From Camarhynchus parvulus (taxonomy: Eukaryota; Chordata; Aves; Passeriformes; Thraupidae), in the NCBI RefSeq assembly GCF_901933205.1, contig NC_044600.1, forward strand, positions 3,472,001-3,536,000: a DNA stretch of 64,000 nt. Direction: 5' to 3'. Every line of letters starts with the position of its first letter. The stretch's first letter is position 1. The notes beneath the pieces are model-generated. The model was not told the DNA's origin. It saw nothing but the letters and a program-made list of their open reading frames with translations, and did not search any database. Below, one piece after another: positions 1 to 11,651 of the stretch. Made by a program: the position numbers and the translations under genes.

Positions 1-3000
1 CATCTCTTCCTCAGCAGGAATTTCCTCACAGCCCTCTCATGGTGAGGTGTGACCTCTCAGCAGCTCCTTCCAGCCAGAATCTCCATCTCTTCCCACCTGG
101 GGCCACAGAGGGGCAGGAAAACGACTTCACACAGAGAAAAAAACTCAGGAAACTTTAATTCACTACCAAAACCAACAGCTAAAACTAACAAATAACCCCA
201 TGATTGTGGGGTGGGGTGGGCTGAGGATGCTCCTGCCGTGCTGGCACAAAAAAATATCAGCTTTCAGGCCAAGCATTTCAGTTATGCAGTGTCACCAGGA
301 TGGATTTGGCAGCTGGATTTAAACAAGGATCCCACCAGACTGGCAATTTCTATTCCTTCCAGCACTTCTGGGTTCCAAAAGGGACTGAAATGTTTCAGTG
401 ATCTGGTACCTAACGAACAGACGTGGTGCTTGTAAAACCATCTTTGTAACAAAATTGATGTATTTCTCAATCCTGGCTCTCAGGGTAAAGCCAGAGGCAA
501 TGGACTTTGTACTGGATAAATATAAATCATTTCAGGTCATGTGTAGGTATGAGGGATGGTATCTGCTGCAGATTTTAGTTAATAATTGTATACAGAATTC
601 TCTAAGCTAGGGGATGTTTTGGTGGAAATTTTGGAGAAAAAAAGAGCAGGAATTTTGGTAGGGAACAGTTCCAGACACAGACAGGGCCATGGCCTTCCAA
701 AGCGTTTCACAAGGCACATTGCTAACTCTAGAGAAAATCCAGAATAGCAATTTCTTCTAACATCTCCTTTTCCATGATCTGCTGTAGCACTTCCAGTTCT
801 TTCATAAGAAAATTGAAAGGTAGAGTTGTTGCAAAGGGGTTGGAACATGCACTGCTCTCTGTCTGTGATGATCAGGGCGGCCAGAGGTGCTCAGAGCTCC
901 ATTTTGAATTTTGGAATAGAGAAATGGGATTGCACTTTTAGAAGTAAGTGCCTTGACTCTCTCCAATCCTTATTTATTGCTGGTAGGTGCTGATAATCCA
1001 GCTTCAGTGTTTGCACAAAGGATTTTTGTCAAAATAGGACACGTAGCCCCCAGAGAGAAGCATCTTTGTAGAGATGATGTTTTGCAAAGTTCTGTATGCA
1101 AATCCACACAAGAATTTTAACCCAAAGAGGCACATTAGTACTGTAATTATACAGAGTCAGTTAAAAAATACCTAATTTTGTGATAGCTCCAGAACAGCAA
1201 AACAAGCTTTGCCCCTAAAGCAACAAGGGAATTAATTGGAGGAATTCTCAGTAATTTGCTTATCACTCAATGAGTTCAGATACCTGGACCCAGTTCAAGT
1301 TAATTCAGTCATGGCTGTGGGAAAAATGCCTATTTATTACTCTCTCCCTATAGCTTTTGTGTGAAATGGGTTTTTTCTTTCTTTCCACCTTATTAAAAGT
1401 CTTTCATCTCCTAAAATCAATGAAGCTATCACCTGGGAATTGTTTGGCTTAAGTCAGGGTTTCTTTATAAATTTTGCACACAGTCTTTTGTGTGTTTCTT
1501 TCTTAAAATTCATTTCATTTGTTTTGTTCAAATATTTTACTCTTCAATATTTTACCTGTTCAACAGATGGACAGCCAGATTTATCTGTGCAAGTGTGTAA
1601 ACAACTCTCTGCACACGACTAAAGAGCTGACCTGTGCAAAAAAGTATAATTTGCCCTTTCTGCCCACTAAATATCTGGTTTTTTATCATCTTCTCATTGT
1701 TCCCACTGGAAGATGCTCAGGATGGATTTCATGGCTGGCCAGTACACACAGGTGGATTTGTCCACACTTCTCTTCTTTCACTGCAAAAATTAATTAATAT
1801 CTCCTCCTTGTAGTCACTGATTTCTAAAAAGCTTCCAGGACCTTTTGTCTTTGAGAGGTCTTCTTTTCCAGCTTTTAATGTTGTTGACATTAGTGAATAA
1901 TTCCATAATTATTTTGAGGAGAGATCTGATAAAAACACTTATCTTGTTTTCTTAGAGAGATAAGATAAAAATATTAAACAAATACAGCAAGAAGCACTTC
2001 TTTTTTTCCAAGTCTATTGTATTTTATGCATGCTGGCACTCCAAAGAACAACTGAATTAACATATTGAGTGTAAAGCTCAAGAAAAACAAAAGCAATAAA
2101 AAAGCTGAGAGCAGAGCCTTTGTTATGAAGGAAAAGAAGAAAGGTGTTTATAATATTTAAGAAAATTGTGGAGACATGAAAGCAGTCCATGCAGAGGACA
2201 GTAATTAAGTCAGTTACTAATGAACATCTAATCAAATATTTAGAGAAGGGTGGAGAATGTGTTGTGTTTGGAAAATCTCAAAGGGGAAAGAAAACACCGA
2301 TGGATGGTGAGGGAATGAAAAAGGGCCACCAAGTCAGTGGAGAAAGAGAAACAACAGATAATGAAAGGAAGTTTGATAATGGTTTAGAATGAAGAAAAAT
2401 AAAAGTAGATAATAACACAAAAGTGTTTAGCAAAGTCTGTACATCTCAGGCATTTTTCTCCTTTTTTTGTTTGTTTTTAAATCTTTCTAGATGTGTATCT
2501 ACTATGCTTTAAACCCTTATGCATCAAGACATTTTGTTTTCCCAGAGCCTCGGGATGTCCTCCTTAATTCTGGTTTGTGGTTATTAACACTGACACCATT
2601 GTCATGCTAATTGAGAAGTCAAATTTTAAGCCTGAGTACTTAAAGAACCTTTGGCACTTTTGTGTGTAATTCTGAAAAAAATTGCTTAAGAAAACCAACA
2701 GTGTTGAAAGCACTTTCATATTAAAAATTATTAGAGTAAAATAAGTTGCTGTCTCTACTGAATTGAGCTTTGTTGTCTCTGGTGAGCTTTGCTGTGACTG
2801 TTTATAGAAAGCTGTTCTTTAAATATAAAGTACACAAGTAAACATTAAGGAGAAACAGTGGCTTAAACATGAGGTAAGTTAAACAAGGGCAGTGCTGACT
2901 CTGTACAGAAGGAAAAACCCCTGATGTCTTGCCCAGGATTTGACAGTGACATGCTGTTAGGTATTAGTTAAATCACTGGGGGAAAAACATGTTTGTGTCT

Positions 3001-6000
3001 CATTAGCATCAAAGACAAAGCCATGGTGTCCTCACTTCCCCTCTGCTGGGCCCTACCTACAGTGGCTCTTTAGAGCCCTGAATTATTGAAGGTACAGAGG
3101 AACAATTCTGTGTGAAGCCATAAAACACAGCCAAAATGCCTCGGGGTATAGAAATAACATAAATGGCTTTTTGAAGCTCAGAGCTTGAATTTCCAAACCC
3201 AAGTCAACCTTACCCGATGCCACATAGAGCAGGATCCTGGATCAGGAAGGTTGAGGATGTTTGGAGACGCCTGAGTGTCTCCTTTGCACTGTTAGAGTCA
3301 ATTCCTCTTCCCCTGCTTTTGTTATCAGATAATTCTATCCATGGCAAGAAAAAGAAAGAAGAGGCTGCAGACCTGTGCTGCAAACCAGACCTGTGAGGGC
3401 AGCACAGCAGATTCTGTCCTTAGGGCTGGGACAAAGAGTGGGAGACACTAAATCTTTTTAGGATTCCTGCGTGCAGTGCCCTGAATTCATTGAAAACTTT
3501 CCCATGCAGCCTGACAGCCCTCATTGTCAACCAAGTGGGTATCTAACACTAATGAAAATGCAATTTCTTCCCAATCCTTTCCCAATTTCTTACCTTTCAT
3601 TGCTGCTACTCTCCCACTGCCTTTAAAATGCCACATATCCAGCAGGCTGCAGCTCTGTAGTTCCTTTATGTTTGGTAATGCAGAGTCCCTTTACCTTTTT
3701 ATTTCTCATAAATGTTATATTTGCTTCTATTTTCATTCTGTTGTAATCTGGATTTTACAGTGAATATAAAAGCCATGTGGAGTTCCATGAACACTTCCAG
3801 ACAGCTTGTGGCTTTTTTTGTTGGCAGAATGTGTGATTATTACAAATGGGGATGTTCTAGGACCTCATTAATGATCAGTGAATACAAACTGAGAAAAACT
3901 CTTTTTTTTTCCCCTTACTAAACCCCTCAGCATATGAGATTTGCCTTTAGAGGTTTTGATGGAGTGAATATTTTAGGGGGTTTCTATATATATATATCAT
4001 TTTTGTATTCAAATAAGAAAAGACCCTGAAAGGAGAAATCATGTGTGAAGCAGAGAAAGGAGAATGGTTAATGAGAGAAAGGAGCAGGCACAAGGCAGGA
4101 GTGAGCAGAATAAGTGGATTTCTGTCAGAGGTTTTATAAGCACTGAGTTTCTGTGAGCAACCAGTGATTCTTATTGCAGTGGAGCTGATATACTGTCTGT
4201 TGTCATTATTAATAAAAAGAGTTATAAATTACTTGGCTGAAATACAGATCCTGTACTCCTAAAGTCAATGGGAGCACATGTCAATTCCTTAACACACCAC
4301 AGTGAATAGTTCTGGATCCACAATGCAGAAAAGTTAATTTTTCTCCTGTTATTTTTGGAGAAAGACTGTGTGTACCCTATATGTCATTTAAACATTTTAT
4401 GTCTTTAATTTGTCATACTCTGGCATAGAGATAGGGTCAAAGAGGACATTTCACTTACTCTTCTGCTGGTGTTCTTCCAGACACTCAGTAGAACAGCAGA
4501 ATTTCATAGTTTGTATTAATTATGGGTCCAGTTAGGCTGCTATTATCACTGTGACATTCAAATAATATTTAAAATTATTACATCAGTGTTATTTATAAGG
4601 TCAGGCATGTCACAGTTCTATTTTTATTAAAATTAAAGACACCACTGCTGTAGGGTAATAAGCCTTTAGATTGCTTATTGTCATTTAAGGGCACACATAA
4701 TTGTGGTCTATGGTACTTAAACTGGAAATATTATCTTCATGTTTGGATTAGAAAAATGCTTTCTGATTACTATAAATATTTCCAAATCTGTAATACTTCA
4801 CCATTAGCTGGAGATATTTGGGTTTGTCTGGTTAGGTATCAATTGCACAGCTCTTCTGTCTGTTGGTGCCAAGAGCTGCACTTTTGGAACATCTTATTTT
4901 CAATTTTCTTCTGACGTATAATTATGGTAAATAATTTTTAGAAGCTTATAGTCACAGGCTGTGTTCGTGACCAAAATGGGAATTTTGTTTTCTATTCCTT
5001 CATTTTCAAGAGCTGCTAATTCTGCTACAAACTTATTTAGATAACATTTTTACTCCTGAAAGAGCTTTGTGTAATTGTACAGTTTCTTCCAGTTATGGGA
5101 AGAACTGATCATTGCACCACATAAAAATCAGTTTGGAAGTTCTGTCAGTACTCTTGGACTTACCAAATTGTAATACAGAGGATGAATATAAAAAAAAAAA
5201 AAATCTTGCTGATTCCACTGTTAAACAAATTAATAATTTATTTCTTCAATTTTTATCAACAAAATTGACTCACGGTATGTTTGTACTGATTAAACCAAAC
5301 AGCATGGCTGTGAATACATGAATTTACCACTCTATATTAGAGGACAGTCCAGCTCAATTCAGGGGTTCCAGTTTAGATTTCAAGGCTAATAAATGCATTT
5401 TAAGTTATTTACAAAGGGGGTAAAAGCAGCTGAAAGCAAAATTCAGTGACATCTCAGCAGAGCTGGGCTTGAAGGGCTCCTGTTTCCTCCAAGAATAGGA
5501 TCACTGATAAATGAGGGGTTGGCTCCTTATTGCAGCCCAAGTATGAGGTCCTGGTGGCACTTGGGTCACCCAGGGCTCAGAGAAATTTTCCTTTATCTGT
5601 AATATCCAACTGTGAAGCAGTTGCTGGGATTGAGGCTAAGACAGATGGGCCACTGAGGACAGAGGATGTGCAAACAGACATTCCTGAAAACTGCAGCCTA
5701 GGATTCACTAATGCTGTCACCTGGGCTGTGCCATAAACTCAAACTAGATTTTTTTATATATTTGCTTTTACCTTTTGCTACATATTTTCCAATTTCAATT
5801 CATTTAGTGGGCTGGCATTGGAGTAGCTTATTCTTAATCACTTGGTTTTGTTCCCATCACAGGTGTGTGCTGCTTTTCAGTGTGGTTGGTGATTTACAAG
5901 CACTAAGCAAGTTTTCAGCTGAAAAAAGAAATAGAAAAGCTCCAAACCACACCAAATTACTTTTCAACAATGAGTTGCTTTTCTACATCTTCTAATTTAA

Positions 6001-8748
6001 TGTTTGAGCAAAGTTGCAATCAGAAAATGGAATTACTGTCCTGAACTGAGAAAGATAAAATCAATACTTGTAACAGTTATTGCTAACCATGTAGTGCTTA
6101 TAGATTTAAATATAGAAACAGTTTATTCTGTGGTATTTACCAGTGTCAGAGCCAAGAGACTTCCACAAGCAGGAAAACAGTGGGTGACTGACAATAAAAC
6201 CACAGATACCTGATGCTTTGTAATATTGTGGATGTGGTTGAACAAGGAATTTAATTGTAAAATACAGAAATAAAAGCATAAGTACAAATAAAAATAAAAA
6301 GCTCCTTCTAATTTTTCTGTGCTTGGTTCCCTAATGGAGCTTTAGCCTATAAACACTGAACCCAGTCACTGTAGCTCAAGGTATACAACTGTTGTTCAAA
6401 CTTTTATATGGCTTTATGCAATAATAACGGGAAGAGCATTTCCTGGGTAGAGCAGAGGCTCAGTCTGGAACATCTGTAAATCCAAATGCATTTTGCTAAA
6501 AATGGGCTTGCTTGATTTTTAAAAGCATATGGTTAAAAAGCAGCTATTGCATCCTGCATTGCATAAAAATGCAAATATGATGTGCTGGATACAGTAGGTA
6601 AAATCCTGGCAGAGCTTTCACTGGCTTCATCAGTTTTGATGTTGAGAATTTCGTTAGTGGCTCTAATCAGATGATTCACATTATTGCTCACTGTAGCAAT
6701 AACACAGAGTGCAGGAGATAACCAAATCTGGCATAGATGCAAGTTATATTTACTGCTGGTATGTCTCTGCTTTTAGCACTTTGCTGTAATGGCTTGATCA
6801 TTAGGTCATAATGATTGGAATTAAAAAAATCCCTGTAAACAGCTTTATGTGCAGCTTTCAGTACAATTTCAGTGACAGTGCCAAACTCGAGGGGCTTGTC
6901 ACGGACAGGAGAAAACTTCCTGTCAACAATTATGAGTTTTGCAGATAAAAGGACAATTTAACTCTGCTTCTGTCTCTCCAGAATTCTTTTCCTGCGGGAG
7001 GAATCACATCCTCCCAGCCTTAAAAATTCAGGGAAAGGTGGTGTGGGCTCTCTGCTGGATCCATCAGCAGCCAGTCAGCCAGCACTGCCCAGCTTGGCTC
7101 CCCGTGGGAGCTCCCTGCTGCTCCTGTTCCATGGGAAGCAGCCAATTAGAAGTAGATAAAAGGGAAAATTTTCCAGCAGGCAAGTATCACAAACCTGCCT
7201 AACCAGGAGGTAAGTCTTCAGAGAGGAAGAAAATTCCTCCTTCAGTCTGAGAACACTTTTATCATGCTGTAGCAAAGCTCTCCTAGGACTGGGCACGGGC
7301 TGGAGCAGTGTTTGATTCCACTGCATCACCACAGGAACCTGGATATTGGTCTTAATCACAAAAGATTCATGTTCTCGACTACTGTCCAATCTATTCAGTG
7401 AACAGATCCCTGTTTTGTAGTTTACTGATATTTTTTAAGAAGGAAAAATGTAAGATGTAAGAAAAAGAAATTAATATTTGGAACATGAACACTTTTGATA
7501 AGAGAAGTGAATAAATAACTAGTTCCTGGAGTTTTTTCAGAAAAAAAAAAACAAACAAATTAACTGAAGGCAAATACATTACAAATTGTATCAAGGGTGT
7601 AAATGCCAAGAGAGCCAAAATGAAATTCCACATGAGGAACAAAAGAAGCAAGCTTCATTGAAACAGAAATGTCTTATCTGCTATAGATAGACATCTAATC
7701 TGCAAAATACTGCTCATGGTCCAAACCCTCCTGACAGCTGCAGGTGGATTGTTCTTTGAGAGGAGCAGATAATCATCTCTGCTTTTATCTGGGTGCTGCA
7801 GTGGTGCCCCAGAGCCAGGCTGGAAGTTTACAGAGCACACGTGAACTTTCCAGTGGCATGATCAGTTTGAAAGCAGCTCGTGTTACCTTTGATATTTCTC
7901 TCTGTAGTGTTTGTGCAGAGCCATGGAGCAGCAGATGCACGTTTTGTTTTCCTGTAGTTCGTTCATTATTATTCAGCTAAGCAATGCACACAGCGCAGTC
8001 AGGTTGAGATTATACCCTTAATGACAACAAAACCACCAAAAAATTGGTCTCAGATAGTTTCAAATCAAGTTTTCAGACTATTTAAATGAATAGGCATGAT
8101 GTGTTTTCAAGCAAAGCCATCGATGTGAATAGAGAAATTCAAATTGAATATTTATTCTTATTTATGTTGATTTTAGTGTTTGATTAAGAATGTATGTAAA
8201 AAAAGGATATTCACCTTAAACAGACTGATTTTGTCATTACTGATTAAAAAAAAGATTTTAATAAAATATTTCATTGATGTTGGGTAGAATTTTGTGTATA
8301 AGACAATAAAGACCAACATTAAATACACCCTGAGGCATTGACCATTGCATAAATATATACAAATGTCTTTGTTCCTATGGGAATCAGTAAATTGATCTCT
8401 GGTGTTTGATATTTCTTAGAGTTCATATTTTAGACATAAGAAAAAATAATCCTAAGAATACCTAGAAATAGTAAAGCCATAAAATACACAAGTTAAATGA
8501 GAAAATTAATATATTCCTGGATGAGTCTTTGAAATGGGAGTTAAGAATAGTGTAACATTTGACATTAAAATTGCATGATGAATTAGGTTAATTAACTGGA
8601 AAAGTTAATAATCTCCAGAGCCCTATAGCTTTTGGAAAGGAAAATGACAAAGAGTATCTCAAAAACAGTAAAGTTCCTTATTCATACAGATGTGTCATTG
8701 CAGCCACGGAGAGGTCTGTGGTTGGGCTGGTTTTCCAACACTGCTATG
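1..8748. other. AT-rich non-coding sequence, no gene recognised
   Basis: This stretch is AT-rich and CpG-poor. Open frames are all under about 105 codons, overlap on both strands and share no family resemblance, as expected by chance. I saw no CR1 fragment, RNA gene or credible exon flanked by splice signals. Minor low-complexity content includes a TA run at 3985-3997 and an A-run near 5190-5203. A somewhat GC-richer patch lies around 6990-7150. It is best read as intergenic or intronic DNA. Confidence 0.7.
3985..3997. repeat. short (TA)n run
   Basis: Thirteen bases of alternating T and A lie in an AT-rich context. It is a short simple repeat with no sign of function. Confidence 0.8.

Positions 8749-8801
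<53 letters not shown>
8749..8801. repeat. (ATT)n microsatellite, about 17.7 units
   Basis: An uninterrupted run of 53 bases reads ATT repeated about 17 and two-thirds times, with no internal interruption, starting after TGCTATG and ending before CCTCTCACC. A pure run of this length is likely to be polymorphic in length. In one frame it reads as a poly-isoleucine stretch of an open frame, which is an artefact. The pure state suggests recent expansion; no role is implied. Confidence 0.97.
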
Positions 8802-9751
8802 CCTCTCACCTACTTGTCAATTCAGATTTTAACATGCAGTTTGATCACAGTTTTGTATTCTCTTCTTCCCAGAAATATATGTTAGTTTTGCAATGAACCT
8901 TACTAATTTCTGAGTTTTACAGCTTAATGGGCGCTGATATTTTGGCACTTTGTTTTGTCATAAGAAATACAATGTGTTGTATATCTACTCTTATGAATAA
9001 ATTTGTTTTTGAATGCTGTAGGTAGCCTTAGAAATCCCATAAAACTTTGTGAAACAAATATATTACCTTCTATCCTCATTTCACACTGGAATGGAGAATT
9101 AGAGCAAAAACTTTTTCTAATCTGAAAGATTTTTTAAAAAAAATATTGTTGAGCCCTCAGTGTGGTTACTTCAAACAGAAACATTAATTTTATTTCAAAA
9201 AAAAATAAACAATCATCCACATTCACTTCCGTTTTCAGTGCAATCTTAGTAAGGATCTTAATGCAAGATTTTGACTTCAGATGAGGAAAGAATTTGGGCA
9301 GTGATGAGGATGTGGAGTAATGAATGCAAGCACTTAGCCTGGCAAAATAATATCAGCAATATTTGAGGGGAGTTTTGTGTTCCATCCTGCTCTGGATGTA
9401 CATTCATTTTCTTGTCCCTTACCTGCAGCAGCTGACAGGCCGAGCCTCACTGGCACAGCATTTGAGCAGGAGTGACACAAAGTGGATGTGCTGGCTGTCA
9501 CTGAGCCTGCTGCACTCAGCACATCCTGCAGGAGATTCCCAGGACAAACCCAGCCTGGATGGCTGCCCTTGGCACACACAGGGCTCCTGCACCTGCCTCT
9601 TGCTGACCAGGGAGTGAGGGGTTTGGGGACGTGACAAGGCAGGTGAGTGGGCAGAGATGCTCCACTGGAACTGCCCTGGACCTGCAGCCTCGGTGACTTC
9701 ACAGCTGATGGGCCACAAACCAAACCTCAAAAACAGGGCAAAGAACCACAG
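8802..9751. other. Non-coding, ending in a GC-rich patch
   Basis: The first half is AT-rich unique sequence. From about 9400 to 9745 composition becomes clearly GC-richer, with many CTGCA, CAGCCT and CCTGG words, directly before the octamer minisatellite. Open frames of 84-129 codons on both strands here reflect the GC content and not coding. It could be the remnant of an older GC-rich insertion, but I recognise no family. Confidence 0.5.
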
Positions 9752-10062
9752 CATCACACAGTCACAGAATCACACAGTCACAGGATCACACAATCACAGG
9801 ATCAGTCACACAATCACAATCACCAAATCACACAGTCACACAATCACAATCACACAGTCACAGAATCACACAATCACACAATCACAGAGTCACACAATCA
9901 CAGGATCAGTCACACAATCACACATCACAAAATCACAGGATCAGTCACACAATCACACAATCCCACAGTCACAGAATAACACAGTGACACAATCACACAA
10001 CCACAGAATCACAGAGTCACAGGATAACACAGTCACGCAATCACACAGTCACACAATCACAG
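9752..10062. repeat. Octamer minisatellite, apparently expanded CR1 3' tail
   Basis: About 310 bp are built almost wholly from 8-base words such as CACAGAAT, CACACAAT and CACAGTCA, with occasional shortened units that shift the register. CACAGAAT is the reverse complement of ATTCTGTG, the octamer type that ends avian CR1 elements. The array abuts the 3' end of the minus-strand CR1 fragment at 10066, where that tail should lie. An identical 24-base higher-order block occurs three times (9795-9818, 9899-9922, 9934-9957), showing internal duplication. A normal CR1 carries only a few tail octamers; this holds about 39. The array lacks stop codons in several frames, which creates spurious open frames of up to 261 codons rich in HNH, SQ and TQS words. 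Confidence 0.9.
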
Positions 10063-10065
10063 AAT

Positions 10066-10295
10066 ATGCTGAATTGGACAGGACCCATGAGGATCATCCA
10101 GTCCAGCTCCTGTCCCTGCCCAGACACCCCAACAATCTCACCCTGGGCATCCCTGGAGCTCTCTCCAGACTCTCCCATGGGCTGTGCCCATTCCCTGGGG
10201 AGCCTGGGCAGTGCCTCCACCCTCTGGGGGAAGAACATTTTGCCAAAATCTCCCCTAAACCTCCCCTGACACATCTCCAGACCAACTGTGGGGCT
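10066..10295 (-). mobile_element. CR1 LINE fragment, 3' end (minus strand)
   Basis: Read on the minus strand this is the 3'-terminal part of an avian CR1 non-LTR retrotransposon. The plus strand shows hallmark CR1 words in order: GATCATCCAGTCCAGCTCC, CCAGACACCCCAACAATC, GGGCATCCCTGGAGC, GGGGAGCCTGGGCAGTGCC, CTCTGGGGGAAGAACA and CCTAAACCTCCCCTGACAC. Translation of the minus strand near 10271-10190 gives a CR1 ORF2 C-terminal-like segment reading CQGRFRGDFGKMFF and then RLPRE. The element is 5'-truncated, as most CR1 copies are, because reverse transcription starts at the 3' end. Homology fades after about 10295 and might reach about 10340. The copy is not autonomous. Its tail continues into the minisatellite at 9752-10062. 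Confidence 0.93.
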
Positions 10296-11608
10296 GCTGG
10301 ATCCCGTTCTGAGGTGACCAGAGCACCTTTGGCCTCTTTCATTAAATGGAAATTGACTCCAAAGCTCCCTGAGCAAAGCAGCCCCGTTCTTGGCAGGCCA
10401 TGGTTTGTCTCAGCTGTTATTGAATCCCTGGCCCTTGGCTAGAATAATTATCATCTCAGGATGATTTTTAACAAAAGGAAGAATGTAAGTACTATTACAG
10501 GAAATGTAATACATCAAGGGCCCTGTCTTGCTGAAACTGCAGAAGAAATTAGGACCAGGTACTTTCCTGTGCTAATAAATACTGTAATTGAATAGAGTTT
10601 TCTAGTTGGGAATTTCAGAGTGGAAACTTTAAATTTATTTTGGGTTTATGTATGCTGTGTGGGAAAAAAAGAACACCAATATGCATTGTGGTAGTCACAT
10701 ATTTTCAATTGTAAGGTTTTTTTAAAAAATCATTGAGGTTTTATAGTGACATGAGTAATACCATTATAAACTTCTTTGTGAAAACTAAGTACTTTTGAAA
10801 GAACAGAAGGGAGAATGCAAGCACGTATTAATATTGATGTTTTGCTCAAATCTATTTTTGTTAGCAAGTCATAAGAAATGAATTGCTGTGAAACATTGGA
10901 AGTTCCAAACACTAGTGAGCAAGTAGGTTATTAATTGTATTTATTGGGGTGGAGAGATATTATGGGCAATAGAGAACAAAGGTTTTCATCCATAAAGAAT
11001 GCATTGAGCTGCCTCCAGAGTGATTTAGTTAATTGATCTAAAAGAAGGTTGATTCATGATTAGCAAAAGGACAAATAAATCTCAATTTAAAGCTCTCAGA
11101 ATGCATTCGCTCAATAAACTGCATCAAGAAACACAACTAAAACACCTGTTAAGAAAGTTGGAGTCCTTTTCTGCTTGATGGAAGCAAGCACTGAAATGCT
11201 TTTACTTTCCTTTTTTTTTTTTATTTGAAACTGATTTATTTGCATGGACTTTTAATTCTAGCTACACAAAATATTCACCTGTTGTGTGTGTGTAGAGAAA
11301 ATAATCTTTATTTTTGCTTTATCTTGCAGGTGTGGGTTTAGCAGGCTGCCCAAGCCCCCAGGGACCACACAAGGATCTCTGATCCTGGCAAGCCAGATTT
11401 GGGGAAAGGCCTTTGGCAGGTTTACTAATTGCAGAAAATATCATATGGTGGGACTGTAACAAAATGTAAATTGTCTAACAGCAGGTTAGAGGTTGGCTGG
11501 AGTGGCTCAGATTGTCTCTGTCTCCTTCCCTGCCCCTCCAGGCACTCTGTGTGTCCTTCAGCAAGGAGAGTGACGGTTCCTGCTGTCCCACCTTTGTCCA
11601 TCTGCCCT

Positions 11609-11651
11609 CCTGTCCTGTGTGCTCAGGGACACAGAGAGCACACAGGACAGG
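11609..11651. repeat. Perfect 16-bp inverted repeat, 11-nt loop
   Basis: The left arm CCTGTCCTGTGTGCTC (11609-11624) is the exact reverse complement of 11636-11651, with an 11-base spacer. It could form a stable hairpin as RNA or cruciform DNA. It lies in a GC-richer patch (11480-11760) within AT-rich surroundings. It is too short for a typical pre-miRNA, whose hairpins are about 60-80 nt. No flanking T-run suggests a polymerase III terminator. Confidence 0.9.

Noticed and set aside
8632..8832. 66-codon frame with a poly-isoleucine stretch
   Set aside because: The isoleucines are just the (ATT)n microsatellite read in one phase.
9334..9757. 112- and 129-codon minus-strand frames
   Set aside because: They overlap each other in different phases in a GC-rich patch and partly enter the sequence next to the CR1-derived repeat. 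They are explained by composition.
9752..10062. CRISPR-like array
   Set aside because: The repeats are contiguous 8-base units without unique spacers, in a vertebrate genome. It is a minisatellite.
10041..10376. 111-codon minus-strand frame as a host gene
   Set aside because: Its middle matches the C-terminal end of CR1 ORF2, so it is transposon debris.
9657..10442. 261-codon open frame, the longest in the window
   Set aside because: It runs through the octamer minisatellite, which lacks stop codons in several frames, and then across the antisense of a CR1 fragment. Low-complexity HNH and SQ repeats and overlapping open frames in another phase show it is an artefact.
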